Positions 1 through 8,194 of a DNA stretch of 64,000 nucleotides are shown here, one piece after another; position 1 is the stretch's first letter, and the number at the start of each line of letters is the position of its first letter. The stretch spans positions 1-64,000 of the forward strand of contig SHZJ01000010.1 in the NCBI GenBank assembly GCA_009692365.1, written 5' to 3'. Source of the DNA: Gammaproteobacteria bacterium (GTDB lineage: Bacteria; Pseudomonadota; Gammaproteobacteria; Ga0077536). The notes beneath the pieces are model-generated. The model made no database searches. It saw only the letters and a program-made list of their open reading frames with translations, and was not told the DNA's origin. A program made the translations under genes and the position numbers.

Positions 1-1
1 G

Positions 2-100
2 GTGATCGGGGCCAATGCCACGCTCACCGGTTATGCCGGCGGACTCCCTCGCAAACAATGGCTGCTGGCTCATGAGGGGAGTTGGCCGAGGGCGATCTAG
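2..100 (+). CDS. C-terminal end of an unidentified protein (5' end outside window)
   Basis: A reading frame is open from the window edge to a TAG at 98-100 and encodes about 32 residues, including [16 protein letters not shown]. Codon choice looks coding (GC-rich third positions). The fragment is too short to assign to a family, and it ends before a run of small hairpins. The upstream part is outside the window, so I give no function. Confidence 0.4.
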   Translation: MIGANATLTGYAGGLPRKQWLLAHEGSWPRAI

Positions 101-131
101 GCCGTGCGGGTGACGTCGCGTTGTGAAGACA

Positions 132-210
132 ACGATACGCTATCGTCATTAATCCGATGCAGCCTAAAACCCCACGTGCGCCTCCGTGGGTGACTGTCCG
201 GCGCAGCCGG
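132..210 (+). other. cluster of three small hairpins upstream of the decayed lamin-tail gene
   Basis: There are three perfect inverted repeats in 80 bases: ACGATA/TATCGT (132-146), CCCACG/CGTGGG (171-190, 8-base loop) and CCGGC/GCCGG (198-210, 3-base loop). They lie between the upstream stop and the presumed start of the next gene, so they could be a leader RNA structure or the termination zone of the upstream gene. No T-tract follows any stem. I could not match them to a riboswitch class that I know. Confidence 0.35.
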
Positions 211-232
211 CAACGATGAAACCCCGGCCCCG

Positions 233-906
233 CTGAAAAAATTTCAACACAGGCTCGCAGCAGGCATTCCTGCCGCGACTATCCTTGGCAGGTCGAATGC
301 CACCGCGGTACCTTCACCTACCATCCGCATTACCGCGGTCGCTGTTGCCGGCAGCAGCCACAGCGACGCCGCCGACTGGTTCGAGTTAACGAATATCGGC
401 CGCGCTGCGGTAGACAGCACCGGCTGGAAAATGGACGACAACAGTTTTTTGGCAGCCAGCGCGGTGGCTTTGTCGGGCGTCACGAGTATCAATCCCGGGC
501 AGTCGGTGGTGTGCGCCGAAACCAGCCACTTAGCGACTACCAAGGCTGCGTTTATCTCGGCCTGGTTTGCCGGGCGCGCCCTGCGGCGTTCACAATGGGC
601 TCTTATACCGGCAGCGGCGTGGGTTTAAGTGCGACTGGCGACGGGGTGATTATTTTCAATAGTACCGATGCGCAAATGGCCAAGGTTTCTTTTGGAGCGG
701 CGTCTGCCACCAATACCTTTGATAACGCACAGGGCCTGGACAGTACGACCCTCTCTTTGCTTAGCGTGGCGGGTGTCAACGGGGCTTTTAGCGCGAGTAC
801 GCTAGTGGGTTCCCCGGCTGCGGGGCCATTGCCGGCGGCCGTGTGGCTGTTAGGCTCGGCGTTAACCGGAATCGGCACGCTGCGCTCGCGTCGGCGCCAT
901 ACCTAA
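233..906 (+). pseudogene. lamin-tail-domain protein with PEP-CTERM-like C terminus, frameshifted
   Basis: The first part is read in one frame from a CTG at 233. It begins LKKFQHRLAAG, a signal-peptide-like stretch, and continues with DAADWFELTNIGRAAVDSTGW and SINPGQSVV, typical of the lamin tail (LTD) fold found in secreted bacterial proteins. Around 560-585 the similarity jumps to another frame: FTMGSYTGSGVGLS, then FDNAQGLDSTTLSLLSVAGVNG. The C terminus has GPLPAAVWLLGSALTGIG followed by RSRRRHT, which resembles the hydrophobic plus basic tail of PEP-CTERM exosortase substrates. No ATG/GTG/TTG start lies in the right place, and a nearby ATG at 216 runs straight into a stop. The missing start and the frameshift together suggest a decayed surface or secreted protein, although one indel plus a rare CTG start cannot be excluded. 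Confidence 0.65.
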
Positions 907-1170
907 ATCACGGCGCAATTGCGCGCTGTCACGGTGAGTCAATACCTAAGGGGTCAGACGCGATTGGTTAACCCTTTAGCCGCAGCGACGGCGCGTAACT
1001 TCGCGGCGGGTCGCCCACTGATAGGCCAGTGATTGGTTTGGCGCAGCCCGGGCGACAGGACAGTTAACTTGCCTAATGCGCGACAGCACGGGACTCCGCC
1101 AGGCGTCAATTAGGGGGCTAATTTTTACGCGTTCTGTGCCGATTATCATTCGAGTCTGAGCCCATAGGTT
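907..1170. other. intergenic stretch with a weak inverted repeat
   Basis: There are no coding features. A GGGGTCAGACG-type sequence at 948-965 is followed by TTAACCCTTT (968-977), giving a short AAGGG/CCCTT inverted repeat. GGGGTCAGAC motifs of this kind are sometimes seen in REP-like elements, but only one copy is visible here. Nothing else is recognised up to the stop codon of the permease gene. Confidence 0.3.
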
Positions 1171-2682
1171 TTAGGTTTCCTCCGCCACCGTGGCGAGGTC
1201 GACAACCGCGCTGCTGCGCAGCGTGCTGTCCGGGATTATTTTGGCGATGCCGAGCGTGCTGCGCACCGGGAGAAAAAGTTTCGCTAACGCGACGAGTGCG
1301 AGATACAGCCCACCGGCGATTAGCCACGACGCGAGCGGCACCGGTCCCCAGTGGTTGGACGGCGTGGCGTTGATCCAGCCATTCGGCCAACTCCCCGAGC
1401 CGGTGACGCCGAAGCACACCGCGGCCAACAGCGACACCACCGCCGGCCAGTTGCAGAGCCCGGCCTCGCGCCATGTTGGTACCTGCGTGAGCGGGCGAGA
1501 AATGCCCAACAGCCGGGGCAACGCGAAGTGGTCAACCGCCATAATCACCGTGGCCGAGGGCACCGAGATTGCGAGGAATGTGGCCACCTTGAACCAGCCG
1601 TTCAAGAAGTGGAAATTGACCAAGTCTGCCGCGCCCACACCGCCAATGGCGACGAGCAGCACGGTGTAGGGGCGTCGCCAGCGCCGCCAGCCGCCGAGGA
1701 GATTTTGGCCTGCGTTGATCGACTCGTAGTAGTTGCCATCGTTGATCGCCACTTGGCTGATGGTGGCGATGAGCCACGCCAACCAGAAGGCGCCAAACAG
1801 CGAGTAGTGCACGGTGAAGTTAAAAATCGCCGCTGGGTTGTTGGATTGGGCGAGCGCGGCCATTATCCAACCGGCCATGGTGAAGAGCGTGAACCAGACG
1901 CCAGCGAACAGAAAAGTTGGCAGGGGCCACCAGAATCTCGGTTTGCCGTAGCGCCAGAAGTCCGGCTCGTTGCCCCACATGGCAAAGCCCATCACGGCAC
2001 CCACCGCGACCCACAACGGCAGGCCATCGCCGGGCGGCGTTTCGCCCAACGCGCCGCCGTCGAACGCGCCGGCCTTGACCACCAAATACAGCACCCAGAC
2101 GATTAGCACCGGCGTCACAAGATAGCGTGCGAAGACGCTGATGCCGGTAAAACCCAGCAGATTGTTGAAGATCATCAGTCCCGCAACGGCGAGCGTCAGC
2201 GGGAAGATATGGCCCCAGCCATAGAACCCGTCCCACAGCGTCACGAGCAGGTTGGCTTGAAAGGCAACCCAGCCGAGCGGCGCCAGTAGGACGAACAGCG
2301 ACACGACGACCGAACCTGCGCTGCCGAAAACCGAGCGCGTTAACAGGCCGTGGGTCTGGCCGGTGCGCGAACCGAGGTAGGCGCCGAACATCGCGTAGCA
2401 GACGTACAAGCCATAGCCCAGCAGGGTAATGCCCACGGTGGCGGCTAGGCTGTGGCCGCCCGCGCGAATTTCAAAACCCAGAAACATGTAGGAGAAGCCG
2501 GCGACAAAGGTCGTCCACAGCCCCATGAAATGCCACCCTGGCCGGCGGCGGTCGAGTGGCACGATGCCGGTGTGGGTGGTGGAGTAATCGTGCTTGATTG
2601 CTTCATCGAGATCCTGCCGCGCCAACGCGGTGCCGCCGCCATCTCCCCGCTGGGCGTTTTGCGCCGCAGTTTGCTTGCTCAT
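1171..2682 (-). CDS. NCS1 family nucleobase/cytosine-purine permease
   Basis: This 503-residue inner-membrane protein belongs to the nucleobase:cation symporter-1 family (cytosine, purine, allantoin and hydantoin uptake). The N terminus is a soluble stretch ending DRRRPGWHFMGLW. It is followed by about twelve hydrophobic segments and the loop GSRTGQTHGLLTRSVFG (about residues 105-121), a typical NCS1 signature. A later FAMWGNEPDFWRYGKPRF segment fits the family. The ATG at 2682 was chosen because AGAAGGA precedes it by a normal spacing; longer upstream frames lack this and add low-complexity sequence. No catabolic partner such as a deaminase or allantoinase is adjacent, so the substrate is open. 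Confidence 0.85.
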   Translation of the reverse strand: MSKQTAAQNAQRGDGGGTALARQDLDEAIKHDYSTTHTGIVPLDRRRPGWHFMGLWTTFVAGFSYMFLGFEIRAGGHSLAATVGITLLGYGLYVCYAMFGAYLGSRTGQTHGLLTRSVFGSAGSVVVSLFVLLAPLGWVAFQANLLVTLWDGFYGWGHIFPLTLAVAGLMIFNNLLGFTGISVFARYLVTPVLIVWVLYLVVKAGAFDGGALGETPPGDGLPLWVAVGAVMGFAMWGNEPDFWRYGKPRFWWPLPTFLFAGVWFTLFTMAGWIMAALAQSNNPAAIFNFTVHYSLFGAFWLAWLIATISQVAINDGNYYESINAGQNLLGGWRRWRRPYTVLLVAIGGVGAADLVNFHFLNGWFKVATFLAISVPSATVIMAVDHFALPRLLGISRPLTQVPTWREAGLCNWPAVVSLLAAVCFGVTGSGSWPNGWINATPSNHWGPVPLASWLIAGGLYLALVALAKLFLPVRSTLGIAKIIPDSTLRSSAVVDLATVAEET

Positions 2683-2889
2683 GGTTTCCTTCTGCCACGT
2701 GGCGCTATGGGATAGGCAGGCCCCGAGGTTTACAGACTTTTGAAACAGCGCCCGCAACCAAAGAGCCGTGCCGCGAGCCTCAGCACGTTTTATTTTATTC
2801 GTCGGTGTGTGGCAAGGCGCGCGGGGCCGGGTTAGCGCGCGCCAATGCCGCCCCGCACGCCAACCCAAGCGGCTCGCCCGGACCCCGGT

Positions 2890-4200
2890 TTAGCCCTGCG
2901 GGGTCATCCGGATGAGCCACGCGCGCCGGGCCCACAGCGCCGCCAGCGCGACTTGCGGCAACAGCACCGCGCAGGCGACCAGCGGTGACAAGGAGGCCTG
3001 CGGGCGTAGCAGGTTAGTGAGGCCTTGGGCGCCGGCAAGGGCCGTCACGCCGGGGAGCAACCAGTAGGCGAGGCCGAGATACATCAGCTGGCTGGCTTCA
3101 TGGCCGCCGCGTGGCGCGCGTGCGGCGATGGCAAAAAACACCAGTAGGTCGCGGCAGGCAAACAGCAGCAGGGGCCAGCTGCCGGCGGCAAGACTGGCCC
3201 AGGCCGTGGGCAGCGCCGCGCGCTCGGTGCCCAGCACGCCGAGCCCAATCGCCAGCACCAACGCATAGCCCAAGGCCACGCCCCACAGCGGCCATTCTTG
3301 GGCCACCGCGCGCCACTGGCGGCGGCGCGCATAAGCCAGCAAGCGCCGCGGGAGCAGGGGATCTGGCGCATAGGCGAAGGCGGCCAAATAGCTCGCGGCC
3401 AGCGCCAGCCCCAGCGCCACCGTGGCCGCGGTGGTGAGCGTCAGCGCCTGCGTGGCGCTTGCATCCACCAGCGTGCCGGTCACTAAAAACGCGAGAAACC
3501 CCACGCAAGCAGCCAGCGCCCAGGGCAGCGTGCGCACCAGTAACGCCTCACACATCAGGCGATAGCACCCAAACACTAACCAGGCGGCCAACAGGGCTAA
3601 CACCACCCCGGTAAAAACCGTGGCCGGGTAATCGTGGCCGAACCAGCGAATGGTGGTTTCAGGACGATGGAGGATTACCCGGGCCAGCCACACTAGCCCC
3701 GCCGCGCCCGCCAGTCGCAGGCTCAACGGCACGCTGGCTGCCGGCCCACGCTGGGCGAGCAGCAGCGCGCCGAGCAAGGCAAAGGCGTGCAGGCCCAGCG
3801 CGCTACTGCCCAGCGCCACGATCACCCACGCCGTGTTAGGCCCCAGCTCGATGCTGCACAAATACACCGCCAGGCACAGTCCACCGCACAGCCACGCCGC
3901 CGCCGGCCCGCCGGCAAGCTTGCCCCAGGCCATGGCCCACGGGCCCAGCGCCGAGAGGCGTTGCTGGTCCCAGGTGTGGCCGCGCAGTTCGGCGATCAGC
4001 GAGGTGCTGGTTAACTGGGCACCCCAGGCGCCGGTGAACACCACAAAACACGCCAGCGCGGCGTTCTCGGTGATGGCACCAAAGCTGCGCCCGTTGACCA
4101 GCCACGCCAGCGCCAACAGGGCGCTGAGTCCGGCCCCGGCGCTGACTAATCTGGGGGGCGCGCAGCCCAGCCACACATTGCGCTGGAATTCAGGATTCAT
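2890..4200 (-). CDS. multi-pass membrane protein, probable ABC-2 type exporter permease
   Basis: This is a protein of about 436 residues composed almost entirely of hydrophobic segments (roughly 10-12 predicted helices). It has few conserved motifs, but its start overlaps the stop of the ATPase gene by 11 bases, so the two are translationally coupled. This arrangement is typical of ABC-2 exporters, where the permease partners a stand-alone ATPase. A GTG at 4209 is an alternative start. The RRLLAYARRRQWRAVAQEWP loop is a basic cytoplasmic segment. I cannot deduce the substrate, and the assignment as a permease rests mostly on the neighbouring ATPase. Confidence 0.7.
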   Translation of the reverse strand: MNPEFQRNVWLGCAPPRLVSAGAGLSALLALAWLVNGRSFGAITENAALACFVVFTGAWGAQLTSTSLIAELRGHTWDQQRLSALGPWAMAWGKLAGGPAAAWLCGGLCLAVYLCSIELGPNTAWVIVALGSSALGLHAFALLGALLLAQRGPAASVPLSLRLAGAAGLVWLARVILHRPETTIRWFGHDYPATVFTGVVLALLAAWLVFGCYRLMCEALLVRTLPWALAACVGFLAFLVTGTLVDASATQALTLTTAATVALGLALAASYLAAFAYAPDPLLPRRLLAYARRRQWRAVAQEWPLWGVALGYALVLAIGLGVLGTERAALPTAWASLAAGSWPLLLFACRDLLVFFAIAARAPRGGHEASQLMYLGLAYWLLPGVTALAGAQGLTNLLRPQASLSPLVACAVLLPQVALAALWARRAWLIRMTPQG

Positions 4201-5116
4201 GGGACGCACCCCGGGTTTTTAGGGTGTCGAGGTACAGCTGCTGGAGGTCGGGCCGCGCGTGGGCGAGGCCGGCGACCGGTAGGCCGTGCGTGACCAAGGC
4301 GTGCAGCAGCGCGGCCTGCGCGCGGGCGTCGCCGGTAAATTCGAACAGCAGCCGGTGGTCGCGCTGCGTAACCTGCGCCACCCCGGGCTGGGCGGCGAGG
4401 ATTAGCGCGGCGGTGGGCGCGCCCGCGGCCAGTTCCACCACCAGCGTGTGGGTGTCGCGGGCAGCCGGGGCGAGGGCCCGAAATTCGCGCAGCCGGCCCG
4501 CTTCGAGAATCAACATGTGGGTGGCGTATTGCTCGAGCTCGGCCAGAATATGCGAGGACACCAGCAGCGTCATGCCGCTGGCCTGCAGGCTGCGCAAGAG
4601 CGCGGCCAGCGCATGACGGGCTTCGGGATCTAGCCCCGCCGCGGGCTCGTCCAGCACCAGCACCCGCGGCCCATGGATGATCGCCTGGGCGATGGCCAGC
4701 CGCTGGCGCAGGCCCCGCGACAGCGTGCCCGCGGCCTGTGTCAGGCGGGTGGATAGTCCCAGTGCGGCGGCAGTTTCGTTGATGCGGGCGTGCAGCCCCT
4801 GCCGAATGCCGTTGGCGGCGGCCGCGTATTCCAGACACTGCGCCACGCTTAGCGCCTCGTACACGCCGAAAAAATCGGCCAGATAACCAATGCGCTCGTG
4901 CGCTCGGCGGGGTTCTTCTATGACGTCGATACCATCCACTTCGATGCTGCCGGCGAGCGGGCGTTCCAGCCCGCACAGGGCGCGCATGAGCGTGGTTTTG
5001 CCCGCCCCGTTGGGGCCTACTAGGGCGGTGATCGTCTGCGCTTCCAAGGTAAAAGAGACCTCCGCCAGCGCGCGGATGCCGGGGTAGTCGTGACTGAGGT
5101 TGGCGATGCTAATCAT
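4190..5116 (-). CDS. ABC transporter ATP-binding protein
   Basis: This 308-residue ATPase has Walker A GPNGAGKTT (residues 34-42), the variant signature LSRGLRQRL (about 132-140) and Walker B VLVLDEP (about 152-158), followed by GLD and the switch-region SSHI. It resembles the CcmA/NatA-type subunits of ABC-2 exporters, with a C-terminal extension after residue 220. The ATG at 5116 gives the family-typical N terminus MISIANLSHDYPG. Upstream in-frame sequence would overlap the divergent pseudouridine synthase start. It pairs with the membrane protein immediately downstream. Confidence 0.9.
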   Translation of the reverse strand: MISIANLSHDYPGIRALAEVSFTLEAQTITALVGPNGAGKTTLMRALCGLERPLAGSIEVDGIDVIEEPRRAHERIGYLADFFGVYEALSVAQCLEYAAAANGIRQGLHARINETAAALGLSTRLTQAAGTLSRGLRQRLAIAQAIIHGPRVLVLDEPAAGLDPEARHALAALLRSLQASGMTLLVSSHILAELEQYATHMLILEAGRLREFRALAPAARDTHTLVVELAAGAPTAALILAAQPGVAQVTQRDHRLLFEFTGDARAQAALLHALVTHGLPVAGLAHARPDLQQLYLDTLKTRGASHES

Positions 5117-5172
5117 GGCGCGAGTTTGCACGCCACAACGAGCGCGAGCCAGCGGGTACACTCGGCCCCGCC

Positions 5173-5958
5173 ATGACAGTTGCAGGAAATTCCCCCAGCG
5201 AGTGTGCGCGCAGCGGTCTGGCGCGCGCTTTGAGCAAGCGTGGCTACTGCTCGCGCAACGTCGCGGCGGCACTGGTGCGGGCCGGACGCGTCCAGCTCAA
5301 CGGTCGCCTGACCCATGATCCCGAAACTCCCACCACCCCAACCAGCCGCATCGCGGTGGATGGGCTAGAGGTCGCCGCGACCCAGCGGATTTATGTGGCG
5401 CTCAACAAACCGCGCGGAGTGGTCACCACCACCACCGATGAACAGGGCCGCGCTACCGTCTATGACTGCCTGCGTGAGGCTAATCTGCCGTGGCTGGCGC
5501 CGGTTGGCCGGCTGGACAAAGCCAGCGAGGGCCTGCTGCTCCTGACCAACGACACCGCGTGGGCGGCGGGCATTTTGGCGCCGGCCCACGGCGTCACCAA
5601 GACCTACCATCTGCAGGTTTCCCCCATTCCCAACGAAACCGCGCTGCACGCCATGCAAGCGGGCTGCGTGTTGGCCGATGGCTCGCGGCTGCACGCCGAG
5701 CGCGTGGCGCTGCTGCGCAGTGGGGGGCGTAACGCTTGGCTGGAAGCCACCCTGAATGAGGGCCGAAATCGGCATCTACGGCGCTTATGCGAGGCCTTGA
5801 ATTTTGAGGTTTTGCGGCTGGTACGGGTGGCCATTGGGCCGCTCGCGTTGGGCACCTTGGCCAAAGGTGCGTGGCGTGCGCTCACCGCCGCCGAAGTAGC
5901 CCAACTCCGCCAGCCGCTGGCGGCCGGCGGCTCCCCGCCTCGCGGTTCGTCGTCTTAG
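5173..5958 (+). CDS. 16S/23S rRNA pseudouridine synthase, RsuA/RluB/E/F family
   Basis: This 261-residue enzyme converts a specific rRNA uridine to pseudouridine. An S4 RNA-binding domain (about residues 14-60, RALSKRGYCSRNVAAALVRAG) is followed by the catalytic domain. That domain carries VGRLDKASEGLLLLTND, where D115 is the expected nucleophile, and the late motif EGRNRHLRRLCEALN of the RsuA branch. The exact target base cannot be read from the sequence. The gene runs divergently from the ABC ATPase with 56 bases between the start codons. Its 3' end (PRGSSS) lies right before an array of 15-bp tandem repeats. Confidence 0.88.
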   Translation: MTVAGNSPSECARSGLARALSKRGYCSRNVAAALVRAGRVQLNGRLTHDPETPTTPTSRIAVDGLEVAATQRIYVALNKPRGVVTTTTDEQGRATVYDCLREANLPWLAPVGRLDKASEGLLLLTNDTAWAAGILAPAHGVTKTYHLQVSPIPNETALHAMQAGCVLADGSRLHAERVALLRSGGRNAWLEATLNEGRNRHLRRLCEALNFEVLRLVRVAIGPLALGTLAKGAWRALTAAEVAQLRQPLAAGGSPPRGSSS

Positions 5959-5960
5959 GG

Positions 5961-6079
5961 CTCGCGGTCCTGGGGCTCGCGGTCCTGGGGCTCGCGGTCC
6001 TGGGGCTCGCGGTTTTGGGCTCGCGGTCCTGGGGCTCGCGGTCCTGGGGCTCGCGGTTTTGAGGCTCGCGGTTTTGAGG
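5961..6079. repeat. 15-bp tandem repeat, eight units
   Basis: There are eight head-to-tail copies of CTCGCGGTCCTGGGG or the variant CTCGCGGTTTTGAGG, starting at 5961, 5976, 5991, 6006, 6020, 6035, 6050 and 6065. The fourth unit is one base shorter. A partial match (CTCGCGGTTCG) lies at 5939, inside the last codons of the upstream gene. Both strands are open in some frame because the period is a multiple of three, but no start or ribosome binding site supports translation. It is most simply a minisatellite. Confidence 0.9.
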
Positions 6080-6570
6080 GAGCCCGCCGGAGATGGCTAC
6101 TTTCCGGTTGCCGGGCGTCACCCGCGATACCTTGCACCGTAAGCAACGGCGATGACGGACACCGCCGCCGCCGAATTGATGACTCGGGCACGCCAGAAAC
6201 GGTTTCTTTCCATCAAGCCACAATCCCGCCAGGCTGCTTGACGCCCGCCGCCAGAAAATCTCCCGCCCCGGTCAGTTTTGATCGGCAATTCGCCGGTCAA
6301 AACAGTCGTTCAGGCTCATACCCTCTCGTGCCTTGACTGCGGCTCGCCGACTTGGGGTTAGCCGCCCTCACGGGCTGTTTTGCCCCCGCCATCAGGGGCA
6401 AGGCCGGCGTCCTTGCAGCTTACGCATCCGGCCGGCTCACAGCACGATTTGCCCTCCCCGCCAGTAGCTTGGGGCGCGCGCTCCCGGCCCCCAGGTGGGC
6501 GATACTCAGTCGCGCGACGGCCGGTGTTACGACCAGCCTCGCTCGTCCGCCACCCCCCAAGGAGCACCCG
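6080..6570. other. non-coding stretch before the LLM oxidoreductase gene
   Basis: Frames on both strands here are short, and none gives a recognisable protein. One frame extends the downstream oxidoreductase N-terminally, but it lacks family similarity, and the strong AAGGAG before 6571 argues against it. I could not identify a promoter with confidence. Confidence 0.4.
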
Positions 6571-7452
6571 ATGACCCAGCCCCGCTGCATCCAACCCGCC
6601 ACGCTGCAGTTTGGCGTGTGCGTGCTGGCGACCGACCGCAGCCTCTCGCCCCCCCGGTTGGCGCAAGCCGTAGAAGCCCGCGGCATCGACCTGCTGTTGT
6701 TTCCGGAAAATAGCCACATGCCGGTGGACCGGCGTCAGGATTGGCCGCCGGTGGCGGGTCTGCTGGACCCACTGTCGCGGCTTTACGATCCTTTTGTGGC
6801 GCTGGCAGGTGCGGCTGCGGTGACGCAAACCCTGCTGCTGGGGTTTGCGGTGTGTCTGATGACTCACCGTGATCCCATCAACACCGCCAAGGCGGTGGCG
6901 TCGCTGGATTTAATGTCCAACGGACGCATTATCTTAGGGGTGGCAGGCGGCGCGCTGGCCTCGGCAATGCGTAATCACGGCAGCGAGTTTAAGCAGCGCT
7001 GGAAAATTACCCGCGAGCGCACCTTGGCCGTGCAGCAGATTTGGGCGCAGGACGTTGCGGAATATCACGGCGAATTCGTCAATTTTGATCCGCTGTGCGC
7101 TTATCCAAAACCGCTCCAAAGCGGCGGGCCGCCCATTTGGATAGGTTCCAATTCCAAGTCGGTGCCAGAGCGCGTAGCCGACTATGCCGATGGCTGGATT
7201 GTGTATCGCGGTATTTATCAGGGCGACGCGCCGACCGATTTGCGCGCCGCCTGCGCGCGGGTGGGACGCAATTTTGACGAACTCACGCTCGCGCTGATGA
7301 ACGCCCCACGCGAAGTGGCGCTGGCGCAGGCGTGTATCGAGCGGGGCTTTCGGAAGCTGGTTTTTATCCTGCCGCAGGCGGGGCCAGAAATTCTGCACGA
7401 GCTCGACGAAATTGCCGCGCTGGCCGCGCAGCTGCGCGCAATGTCGCTCTAA
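6571..7452 (+). CDS. LLM-class (luciferase-like) F420/flavin-dependent oxidoreductase, Rv2161c type
   Basis: This 293-residue TIM-barrel oxidoreductase has the hallmarks of the subgroup annotated as Rv2161c-like: GIDLLLFPENSHMP near the N terminus, DPFVALAGAAAVT, the RDPINTAKAVASLDLMSNGRI segment with GVAGGA, and YHGEFVNFDP followed by PPIWIGSNS. Related proteins bind F420 or FMN, and which cofactor this one uses cannot be decided here. The ATG at 6571 is preceded by AAGGAGCACCC, an excellent ribosome binding site. Its neighbours give no pathway hint. Confidence 0.85.
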   Translation: MTQPRCIQPATLQFGVCVLATDRSLSPPRLAQAVEARGIDLLLFPENSHMPVDRRQDWPPVAGLLDPLSRLYDPFVALAGAAAVTQTLLLGFAVCLMTHRDPINTAKAVASLDLMSNGRIILGVAGGALASAMRNHGSEFKQRWKITRERTLAVQQIWAQDVAEYHGEFVNFDPLCAYPKPLQSGGPPIWIGSNSKSVPERVADYADGWIVYRGIYQGDAPTDLRAACARVGRNFDELTLALMNAPREVALAQACIERGFRKLVFILPQAGPEILHELDEIAALAAQLRAMSL

Positions 7453-7855
7453 ACCCAGGCGCTGCCATGCCAACCCAGCGGCGCTGGTTGCCACAAGGTA
7501 AGCCCGCGTGGGGTTAGGGCGATTCCGTTTGGGGGGCCTGGCGCGTGGTTCGTTTAACGTGTTGGAGTGGCCTGTTGCGCGTGTGGGTGGGCAGCTGGTT
7601 TGGAGGCTGCTGTTCGCACGTGAGATCGGGGCGGCGGGCGAGGGTCGTTATTCGGGTCCGGCGGGGCTGGCCACGGCGCTGAGTGCGCGGCGGCCACGCT
7701 GGATATTTTGCGCCTAGACACCCAATATCAAGCAGGCGTTCCCGCTAGCGGCTGGGGCTTAGATGAACCCCAAGGCCAGCCGGTGAGCGCTAGGCGCGAC
7801 GCCGGCGATGCACCGGCACCAGACGCGATTTTATGCCCGGACGGAGGCGGCCGAC
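7453..7855. other. non-coding stretch, nothing recognised
   Basis: This is a 400-base gap. Short open frames exist on both strands but have no recognisable product and no good start context, except at the very end, where GGAGG at 7843-7847 serves the next gene. Confidence 0.4.
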
Positions 7856-8194
7856 TTGCCGATTTATGTTTATCACTGCGAGGACAATGGGCGCACGCTC
7901 GAGGTGCGGCATCCCATGGTCTACGACCTCAGCACTTGGGGGGAAGTGTGTTACGCCGCGCAGATCCCACTCGGCGACACCGATTTTCTCGCCAGCGTGC
8001 GTAAAGTGCTGAGCGTGCCGAGCATCGCCATTCCCACCGGCAACGCAGAACTGCGGAATCAGGGTTTTACCAAACTGGTTAAACGTGACGATGGCGTGTA
8101 CGAAAATGTAACCCGTAGTGGCAACGAGGCACGCTACATGCGCCGGGGGCAGTCCGACTCTCTGCCGCATCTGGTCAAAAAAATTGGCGACTGA
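7856..8194 (+). CDS. FmdB-like small regulatory/zinc-ribbon-type protein
   Basis: This protein of about 112 residues begins (M)PIYVYHCEDNGRTLEVRHPM, which resembles the start of FmdB-family putative regulatory proteins. It continues with LSTWGEVCYAAQIPLGDT, then TGNAELRNQGFTKLVKRDDG and YENVTRSGNEARYM. The usual CxxC pair of classical FmdB is not visible, so metal binding is doubtful. I chose the TTG at 7856 because it reproduces the family N terminus and has GGAGG eight bases upstream; an in-frame ATG at 7808 lacks such a site. The 3' end overlaps the methyltransferase reading frame, which suggests coupled translation. Confidence 0.75.
   Translation: MPIYVYHCEDNGRTLEVRHPMVYDLSTWGEVCYAAQIPLGDTDFLASVRKVLSVPSIAIPTGNAELRNQGFTKLVKRDDGVYENVTRSGNEARYMRRGQSDSLPHLVKKIGD

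Noticed and set aside
132..210. Known riboswitch (c-di-GMP-I or cobalamin type)
   Set aside because: The hairpins do not contain the conserved core sequences of these classes.
948..977. REP-type or insertion element end
   Set aside because: Only one weak copy with a short stem and no transposase in the window, so not called as a mobile element.
1140..1170. Possible tRNA T-arm (ATTCGAGTC)
   Set aside because: No matching acceptor, D or anticodon stems nearby. No tRNA was found elsewhere by eye.
1351..2106. Plus-strand open frame of about 251 aa within the NCS1 permease gene
   Set aside because: The permease frame has coherent membrane segments and family motifs; the opposite frame is low complexity with no start context.
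5961..6079. Possible CRISPR array
   Set aside because: Units are 15 bp and directly adjacent with no spacers. No cas genes are seen.
5882..6223. Minus-strand frame encoding repeated REPQ-type residues over the 15-bp array
   Set aside because: Created by the repeat period being a multiple of three; no ribosome site, no conserved domain.
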